Assembly: GCA_003222395.1 (NCBI GenBank) | Contig: QHWB01000058.1 | Coordinates: forward strand, 1 to 64,000 | Direction: 5' to 3' | DNA: 64,000 nt | Origin: Acidobacteriota bacterium | GTDB lineage: Bacteria; Acidobacteriota; Vicinamibacteria; Vicinamibacterales; CAVVIG01 | Shown here: positions 58,912 to 64,000 of the stretch, piece by piece | Layout of the letters: each line of letters starts with the position of its first letter | How positions within the stretch are numbered: the first letter of the stretch is position 1 | Notes under the pieces: generated by a model | Database searches by the model: none | Told to the model about the DNA's origin: nothing | Seen by the model: only the letters and a program-made list of their open reading frames with translations | Position numbers and translations under genes: made by a program

Positions 58912-61437
58912 TTAGTTTCTCCGCCCCAGGAACGTCGGGCTCTCGACGATTCCTAGAATGAGCGACGACCAGCGGTACTCGTGCGCCGCCGCGTCGCGGA
59001 CAATCTTTCTCACGGCCGGACGATCGGTGTATTCGAGCGGCCGGCCGAGCGCGTAGGCCAGAAGCTTTTCGGTGACGGTGCGCGGGAACTGATCCGGGCG
59101 ACCGAGCAGCAGCGCGCGCAATCCGGTGAGGCCGTTTATCTCGACGCCGCTCGTCGTCGTGCCGCGTGCGTCGACCGGTTTCCCCGATTCATCGATCGAG
59201 CGCCAGCCGCCGATCACGTCGAAGTTCTCGAGCGCGAACCCGAGAGGATCGATCGCCGAGTGACAGCTGTTGCACGACGGGTTCTTCCGATGTTCGGCCA
59301 GCCGCTCGCGTATCGACGTCGGCGGGGCGCCGGGTCTGACGTTCAGGTTCATGTCGACGCCGGGCGGCGGCGGCGGAATAGGCAGGCCGAATATGTTGTT
59401 CAGCAGCCATTTGCCGCGCAGCACCGGCGACGTGCGATCGGGATACGACGTCGTGGCCAGAAGCGCGCCCTGCGCGAGCAGGCCGCCGCGCTGATCGTGA
59501 TTCGGCAGCGACACCCGGCGAAAGCGGCTGCCGTAGATTCCCGGAATCCCGTACTGGCGCGCGAGCCGTTCGTTGACGAACGTGTAGTCCGCATTCAGCA
59601 GATCGACGACGCTCCTGTCCTCCCGGATGGTGCTGCCGACGAACAGCTCCGTCTCCCGCTGGAACGCCTGCATCAGGCTCAGGTCGTAGTTCGGATACCG
59701 TTCCGGATCGACGACGACTTCCGAGACGCGCCGCAGGTTCAGCCACTGGGCCGCGAAGTCGGTGACGAGGGCGTCGGTCGCGCGCGGATCGGCGAGCATG
59801 CGCCGAACCTGCTCGTCGAGCACAGCCGGCTTCGTCAGTTGCCCGCGCTCTGCCAGCGACAAGAGATCGTCATCGGGGATACTGCTCCAGAGAAAGAACG
59901 ACAGCCGCGACGCGACTTCGAGATCGGTCAGATGATCGGCGCCCGGCCGATGAACGCGCAGCAGGAAGTCGGGATCGACCAGCATCCGTTCGAGCGCGAA
60001 CTGAATCGCGGTGTCAAAGGAGCCGCCGTCGTTGCGACGGCTCGTGAAGAACTCGAGCAGCGTTTGCACGTCGCCATTGGTCACCGGGCGGCGATAGGCG
60101 AGGCGCGCCAGCCTCGAAAGGATCTTCGAAGCGCACGCGGTTTCATCTGCAGCGAGCTTCGGCCGGCAGACGAAAATCGCGCGCCGGCTCGGCGTGTTGT
60201 TGGCATCGTTGTGACGCGCGCCTTCTGTGTAGCGCGAGCCTTTCAGGCGAGCGTCATCGCGGTACGGGCCCCCAATCTGCACCGACCCGACGCTCGCGTA
60301 GCCCATGTAGACCTGATCGTCGGTAATGACGCGGCCGCGCTGCAGCGGCTGCGGCAAACCTTCGGGCGCCCACAGCTCTCTCACGAACGAGACGCCAACC
60401 AGATGCGGTCCGGCGCCGACCGGCACGCGGACTTCGAGTCCCGCGTCTCCGCCGATCTGCATGTACTTTTCCCACGAGTCGTCGCCGGCAAACCCGGGCT
60501 CGCCGTCGCCGGCGTAGCTCGATGCGGCGGGCCTGCCGTGCGCTCCACCGCCGACCGTGAAGCGCTTCAGCAGCTTGCCATCGAGACGGACGTCGAGTTG
60601 CTGCGGCCATCCCATGCCCTTGATGTAGTCCTGGTACTGCCGCTGCAGACGAACCTTGATCAGGTACTCGCCTTCGACCGGAAAGTCGTGGTGAATCGCA
60701 AGGCCGCCGCGCGATCCGAACGGCAGATCCTCGCTCTGGCGCTCGTCCTGCACGACGTGAAGGGGAATCTCGAACGTCTCGACGCGAGGGCTCGACGGCG
60801 GAAGACCTATGGCGAGCCGCGTCACCTGACGAGCGACCGACAGATAGCGTTCGAGATGGGCCGTCGAGATCGAGAGCGCATCCGCGAAGTTGTCGAAGCT
60901 GCCATCCGCGGTTTCGTCGCCCGGCAGCAGCGACTTCACGTCGAAGCTCAGAGGATCGAGCGCGAACAGGTCGCGCACGGCGTTGCCGTATTCGGTGCGA
61001 TTGAGGCGGTGGACTGCGCTGATTCTTCCTGGATTCGGATTCGCGATCCACGCGCGATCGATTTCCGTCTCGAGCCAGCCCGCGACGGCGTCATACGTGG
61101 CGGCGTCGGGACGCGGCCTCCCCGGCGGCGGCATCGAGCCGGCGCGGAGCTTCGCGATGACGCGCTCCCACACTTCTGCGTTTGCAGCCGGTCTCGTGAC
61201 GTCGACCGCGTCGAGCATCATCCCGGCGGTGCGAAGCTTCTGGTTGTGGCAGGTGATGCAGTACTGATCGAGGACGGCCTGCGGTGATGCGGGGCTCGTC
61301 TGACCGCCCGACAGCGAGGCGACGCCGCCGCCGATCAGCAGCGCGAAGATCGTGGCGCGCGCCGCCTGCGCACGCCACGACGGTCGCCGCGCTCCATGTC
61401 CCGCAACCGGCATTCGCGCACGCCCTCCGAACGGCAT
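58912..61437 (-). CDS. DUF1592 family haem protein (DUF1587/1592/1588/1585)
   Basis: The protein has 841 residues. After a leader (RATIFALLIGGGVASLSGG) comes a haem motif CITCH with QKLRTAGMMLDAVD, then DUF1587 (ISAVHRLNRTEYGNAVRDLF), a carbohydrate-binding-like middle region, DUF1592 (VASRLSFFLWSSIPDDDLLS), DUF1588 (SYPDRTSPVLRGKWLLNNIF with PSCNSCHSAIDPLGFALENF) and DUF1585 at the C-terminus. The second CNSCH may bind a further haem. Residues 395-404 (DARLKGSRYT) come from a palindromic repeat at 60228-60255 and lengthen a loop before TPSRRAIFVC compared with relatives. Function is unknown; an exported redox or degradation complex with the DUF1552 protein is possible. Confidence 0.92.
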   Translation of the reverse strand: MPFGGRARMPVAGHGARRPSWRAQAARATIFALLIGGGVASLSGGQTSPASPQAVLDQYCITCHNQKLRTAGMMLDAVDVTRPAANAEVWERVIAKLRAGSMPPPGRPRPDAATYDAVAGWLETEIDRAWIANPNPGRISAVHRLNRTEYGNAVRDLFALDPLSFDVKSLLPGDETADGSFDNFADALSISTAHLERYLSVARQVTRLAIGLPPSSPRVETFEIPLHVVQDERQSEDLPFGSRGGLAIHHDFPVEGEYLIKVRLQRQYQDYIKGMGWPQQLDVRLDGKLLKRFTVGGGAHGRPAASSYAGDGEPGFAGDDSWEKYMQIGGDAGLEVRVPVGAGPHLVGVSFVRELWAPEGLPQPLQRGRVITDDQVYMGYASVGSVQIGGPYRDDARLKGSRYTEGARHNDANNTPSRRAIFVCRPKLAADETACASKILSRLARLAYRRPVTNGDVQTLLEFFTSRRNDGGSFDTAIQFALERMLVDPDFLLRVHRPGADHLTDLEVASRLSFFLWSSIPDDDLLSLAERGQLTKPAVLDEQVRRMLADPRATDALVTDFAAQWLNLRRVSEVVVDPERYPNYDLSLMQAFQRETELFVGSTIREDRSVVDLLNADYTFVNERLARQYGIPGIYGSRFRRVSLPNHDQRGGLLAQGALLATTSYPDRTSPVLRGKWLLNNIFGLPIPPPPPGVDMNLNVRPGAPPTSIRERLAEHRKNPSCNSCHSAIDPLGFALENFDVIGGWRSIDESGKPVDARGTTTSGVEINGLTGLRALLLGRPDQFPRTVTEKLLAYALGRPLEYTDRPAVRKIVRDAAAHEYRWSSLILGIVESPTFLGRRN
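60228..60255. repeat. Palindromic repeat inside the DUF1592 coding sequence
   Basis: TGTAGCGCGAGCCTTTCAGG followed by CGAGCGTC, nearly identical to 137-163. Read on the minus strand it encodes DARLKGSRYT in frame. Related proteins are shorter at this point, which supports an insertion between the conserved GGPY and TPSRR segments. Confidence 0.85.
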
Positions 61438-61473
61438 TTTACGTCCGCCCCGAGGGCGATGGCGCGTTTTGTG

Positions 61474-62250
61474 TTAAAGCAGGTCGATCCGGTAAATGTA
61501 GCTGTGCGTCTTGCTTTTGTTCTCGGGCCAGCCCGGATGGATGCCGGCGTCGCAGCTGTAGAGCGCGCCGTCGTGCCATGCGAGGCCATGCGGATCGGGA
61601 TCGGTTTCAGAAAACTGGACCGTCTCGAGCGGCCGGCCCGTTTCAGCGTCGTACTTGATCAATCCCGCGCCCTCATCGGTTCCCGTCACCATCCAGATCG
61701 CGCCGTCGTGCCAGGCCGTGCCGTGCGCGCGCGGCACGTTGTAGGGGATGAGGAATTCGGGCTCCCATGTTTTGGCGTCGACGCGGAGGATGCCGCGCAG
61801 GCGCAGCGCCGCGATCCACAGCTTGCCGTCGACGTACTCGACGCCGTGGCAGCCGCCGCCGCCGAGCGGGATCTGCCGATGGCTGATCGTCTTCGAGTTC
61901 ATGTCGGTCTGGAAGATGCCGTTCGGCGCGGCGTTCGCGCCCATCCAGATGTAGCCGCCGCCGACGCCCATGCCGCTGGTGTTCTTCGATTCGGTCTTGA
62001 CCGTCTTCAACAGCTTGCCGTTCCAGTCGACGAGGTGCGCGTTGTCGGATTTCTGCTCGGCGATCCACAGACCGTCCTGCGTCGCAGTGATTGCGTTGGG
62101 ATAACCTTCCGGGCTCTTGAAGAGCACGGTCGTTTTCACCTTGCGCGTCGGGATCGTGGGCCGCGCCGGCGGCTGCGCCGTCTGCGCGCGCGCGAACCGC
62201 GCGCCGAGAAGCGCTATACCCGCGCTCGCGAGAAATGTTCTGCGTTCCAT
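61474..62250 (-). CDS. Tat-exported Vgb/SMP-30-like beta-propeller protein
   Basis: The protein has 258 residues from the ATG at 62250 (MERRTFLASAGIALLGARFA, a Tat signal). It holds a six-bladed propeller of the virginiamycin B lyase/SMP-30 kind: YPNAITATQDGLWIAEQKSD, MGVGGGYIWMGANAAPNGIF, HGVEYVDGKLWIAALRLRGI and HGTAWHDGAIWMVTG each form a blade with a Trp-containing strand. It may be a sensor, a lyase or a sugar-lactone hydrolase; catalytic residues are not clear. GGGGCAGGG lies before the start. A palindromic repeat (62271-62293) separates it from the amidase gene. Confidence 0.85.
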   Translation of the reverse strand: MERRTFLASAGIALLGARFARAQTAQPPARPTIPTRKVKTTVLFKSPEGYPNAITATQDGLWIAEQKSDNAHLVDWNGKLLKTVKTESKNTSGMGVGGGYIWMGANAAPNGIFQTDMNSKTISHRQIPLGGGGCHGVEYVDGKLWIAALRLRGILRVDAKTWEPEFLIPYNVPRAHGTAWHDGAIWMVTGTDEGAGLIKYDAETGRPLETVQFSETDPDPHGLAWHDGALYSCDAGIHPGWPENKSKTHSYIYRIDLL

Positions 62251-62270
62251 ATCCCTGCCCCTTTTCTCAG

Positions 62271-62293
62271 ACAGGCCTAAAGCCTGCGCCACC
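62271..62293. repeat. Degenerate palindromic repeat between propeller and amidase genes
   Basis: ACAGGCCTAAAGCCTGCGCC then ACC: the same stem plan (GGCCTxAAGxC ... GCGCCAC) as the main family, with TAAAG for TGAAAG. It sits in the 53-base gap downstream of the amidase stop. Confidence 0.6.
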
Positions 62294-62303
62294 ATGACCC
62301 TTG

Positions 62304-64000
62304 TCACAACTCGGGACGGACGCGACGCTTCGTCGCCTGCTCGAACGCGTACGCGAGCTCGATGAGGCGCGGCTCGCTGCACGATGCGCCGGTGAATCCT
62401 ACGCCGAACGGCGCCGGTCTCGCGTTGAATCCTGACGGCAACGCGGGCGTCGGGGCATTCGGCACCAGACCGAATGGAACGACGATGATCGGATAGCCGG
62501 CGCGCGCGGCCAGTCCGGCGCCGGCGCCGCCTGGCGTCAGGATCGCGTCTAATTTCATACCGCTCGATTGACTCGCGGCGCTCGATTGACTCGCGGCGCT
62601 CGATTGACTCGCGGTCCCCTTCAAGACACCATCGATTCCCTGGTCGCGGCTCAGAGCCTTGTCCTTCTCGACGTCCGCTTCGTTGCGTGCCTTGTCGGCG
62701 TCGAGGTCCATCTCGTCGGAGATGTCGAGCCGCGACTGACCGTATCTGACTGCGCCACCCTTCATGTGCGTGATGTTCCATTGCCGCAGCTCGGTGAGCG
62801 TTTTCACGGGCGCGGATGGACCGAGGCTCTTCAGCCACAGGTTGAAGTCGCGCTTCATCCCGTACTTGAAGTTCACCGAGCAGTTCGCATCCCTGCCCTT
62901 CGCCTGCTCCGCGCCCGAGCAGTAGTCCCACGCGAGGAAGTTCTTCTGCGGATCCCTGTCGACGAAGCTCGGTACGTCGGCGGGATCGACGACGATGGCG
63001 CCCTGCTGTTTCAGGACGGCGATCGCGTCGGTCATCGCTTTCGCTTGTTCGGCGTTGAGACCGCCTCTGGGCGACGCTTCACCGGGAACGGTGATGCGGT
63101 CGTAGTAGAACGCGCGCGGGATGCCGATGCGCGCGCCCTTCAACGCGTCGGCCCGCAGGAACTTCGTGTAGTCGCGCCCCGGCGGCGGCGTGCACGTCGT
63201 CGTCGCCGGATCGTGCGGATCGGGCGACGCGCCTTCGAGCGCGCCGAGCAGAATCGCGGCGTCCGCCACGGTCCGCGTCATCGGGCCCGCCGTGTCGTGG
63301 TCGGCTGTTATCGGAATGACGCCATAGCGGCTGATGCGGCCGATCGTCGGGCGGATGCCGACGAGCATGTTCGCGTTCGACGGGCTGATGACCGATCCGC
63401 CCGTGTCGCTGCCGACGTTGGCGGCCCAGAGGCTCGCCGTCGTTCCGATGCCGGAGCTCGATCCGCCGGTCTGCAGGACCGGTCGGCCGTCGGCGGTGCC
63501 TTCTCGCGGGTCGGGACGCGGATCGTACGGATTGAATCCGAATCCGCCGACCGCGTTGTAGTTGCCCGGCATCGGCGTCGGGTTGCCGGCCACCCAGTTG
63601 GCGAGCTCGGTCAGTCCCGTCTTCGCGATGATGATCGCGCCCGCGTCGCGCAGGTTCTTGGTGAGCGTCGCTTCGTAGGGCGGCGCGTAGCCGGCGAAGG
63701 CGAGCGCGCCGCCGGTCGTCGGCAGATGCGTCGTGTGAATGTTGTCCTTCAGCGCGATCGGAATGCCGTGCAGCGGACCGCGCACGCGTCCCTGCGCGCG
63801 CTCGCGATCGAGCGCGTCGGCTTCTTCGAGCGCGTGGGCGTTGACCGCGAGCGTGGCGTGCAGCCGGTTCTCGTACATCGCGATCCGCATCAAGTACTGG
63901 GTGGCGAGCTCGCGCGACGTGAGGCGCCCGTCTTTCATCGCCGCCTGCATGTCCGGAATGGTCGCCTCCACGACGGAAAACGTCGGCGTGGAAGGCGCGG
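62304..64000 (-). CDS. Amidase (AS family), N-terminus beyond the window
   Basis: The open frame continues past position 64000 (APSTPTFSVVEATIPDMQ), so the start and any leader are not visible; about 565 residues are in the window. Amidase-signature catalytic residues are intact: Lys in GIPIALKDNIHT, the first Ser in VLQTGGSSSGIGTTAS and the nucleophile Ser in NVGSDTGGSVISPSN. It hydrolyses an amide bond; long members of this group cleave secondary amides or act on peptides. A loop near residue 465 holds the repeated peptide SQSSAA encoded by an 18-base tandem repeat (62561-62614). The C-terminal part AGYPIIVVPFGLVPNAPTPA and GASCSEPRLIELAYAFEQ is typical of the family. Confidence 0.9.
   Translation of the reverse strand, partial: APSTPTFSVVEATIPDMQAAMKDGRLTSRELATQYLMRIAMYENRLHATLAVNAHALEEADALDRERAQGRVRGPLHGIPIALKDNIHTTHLPTTGGALAFAGYAPPYEATLTKNLRDAGAIIIAKTGLTELANWVAGNPTPMPGNYNAVGGFGFNPYDPRPDPREGTADGRPVLQTGGSSSGIGTTASLWAANVGSDTGGSVISPSNANMLVGIRPTIGRISRYGVIPITADHDTAGPMTRTVADAAILLGALEGASPDPHDPATTTCTPPPGRDYTKFLRADALKGARIGIPRAFYYDRITVPGEASPRGGLNAEQAKAMTDAIAVLKQQGAIVVDPADVPSFVDRDPQKNFLAWDYCSGAEQAKGRDANCSVNFKYGMKRDFNLWLKSLGPSAPVKTLTELRQWNITHMKGGAVRYGQSRLDISDEMDLDADKARNEADVEKDKALSRDQGIDGVLKGTASQSSAASQSSAASQSSGMKLDAILTPGGAGAGLAARAGYPIIVVPFGLVPNAPTPALPSGFNARPAPFGVGFTGASCSEPRLIELAYAFEQATKRRVRPEL
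62561..62614. repeat. Three copies of an 18-base tandem repeat in the amidase gene
   Basis: CGCTCGATTGACTCGCGG is present three times head to tail at 62561-62578, 62579-62596 and 62597-62614, all in frame, giving SQSSAA-type units on the minus strand. Length changes by 18 bases would keep the reading frame, so this is a likely site of copy-number variation. Confidence 0.9.

Overview
The window is GC-rich and densely coded on both strands. It has no rRNA or tRNA gene, no phage or insertion-sequence gene and no CRISPR array. Its gene content points to a soil-type Acidobacteriota chromosome, most likely class Vicinamibacteria. The pointers are three Oar-like TonB receptors with carboxypeptidase-regulatory N-termini, several PQQ dehydrogenases paired with c-type cytochromes, a DUF1552/DUF1592 pair, a DUF1080 hydrolase, a MacB/FtsX-type permease of about 840 residues, and many Tat-exported sugar enzymes. 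The taxonomic call is inference, because no marker gene is present.

Layout. 1-3673 (minus): a periplasmic molybdenum hydroxylase (FAD subunit cut by the left edge, Mo subunit, Tat-exported 2Fe-2S subunit) behind a small secreted protein. 3784-5916 (minus): a PQQ glucose/alcohol dehydrogenase, divergent from a plus-strand run (5927-9327) of GluQRS, a tannase/feruloyl esterase, a GlsB/YeaQ protein, a VOC protein and a chimeric hypothetical. 9390-13741: metallo-beta-lactamase-fold lipoprotein, cystathionine beta-synthase-like enzyme, DinB protein, TatC. 13731-17757: TonB receptor divergent from a class C-type serine hydrolase. 17837-24324: sugar oxidation block (TIM-barrel isomerase, cupin, gluconate-dehydrogenase subunit 3 protein, GMC oxidoreductase, and divergently a di-haem cytochrome c plus PQQ protein). 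24442-27544: acetyltransferase-like protein, aldo/keto reductase, hydrolase. 27639-34869: LacI regulator with an operator, TonB receptor, a second cytochrome c/PQQ pair. 34993-44953: TIM-barrel isomerases, Gfo/Idh/MocA oxidoreductases, a NupG-type permease, a PPi-type phosphofructokinase and a CHRD protein. 45004-53884: third TonB receptor, VWA-like protein, truncated copper monooxygenase, zinc ribbon protein, permease, DUF1080. 54103-64000: a fused cytochrome c-PQQ dehydrogenase, ankyrin protein, DUF1552/DUF1592 pair, beta-propeller protein and an amidase cut by the right edge.

How it fits together. TonB receptors import oligomers or glycosides. Exported FAD, PQQ and molybdenum dehydrogenases oxidise them and pass electrons to c-type cytochromes. 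TIM-barrel isomerases, Gfo/Idh/MocA enzymes, a cupin and DUF1080 could process keto-sugars, and TatC would export many of the enzymes. This is a family-level inference.

Two families of interspersed repeats are the most unusual content. The first is a short palindrome (core CCTGAAAGG, often ending CTACA). It occurs at about ten places and is inserted in frame inside three genes (GluQRS, the tannase, the DUF1592 protein); in two neighbouring genes it encodes the same peptide, VARPFQGRA. The second is a larger modular leader-type element (called the L-element here). It starts with GTTCTAGATACG, contains GC-rich hairpins built on GGGGTGGGGCCCC, and ends in an A-rich tract. Ten loci carry it, and seven of them lie directly upstream of a start codon in the same orientation.
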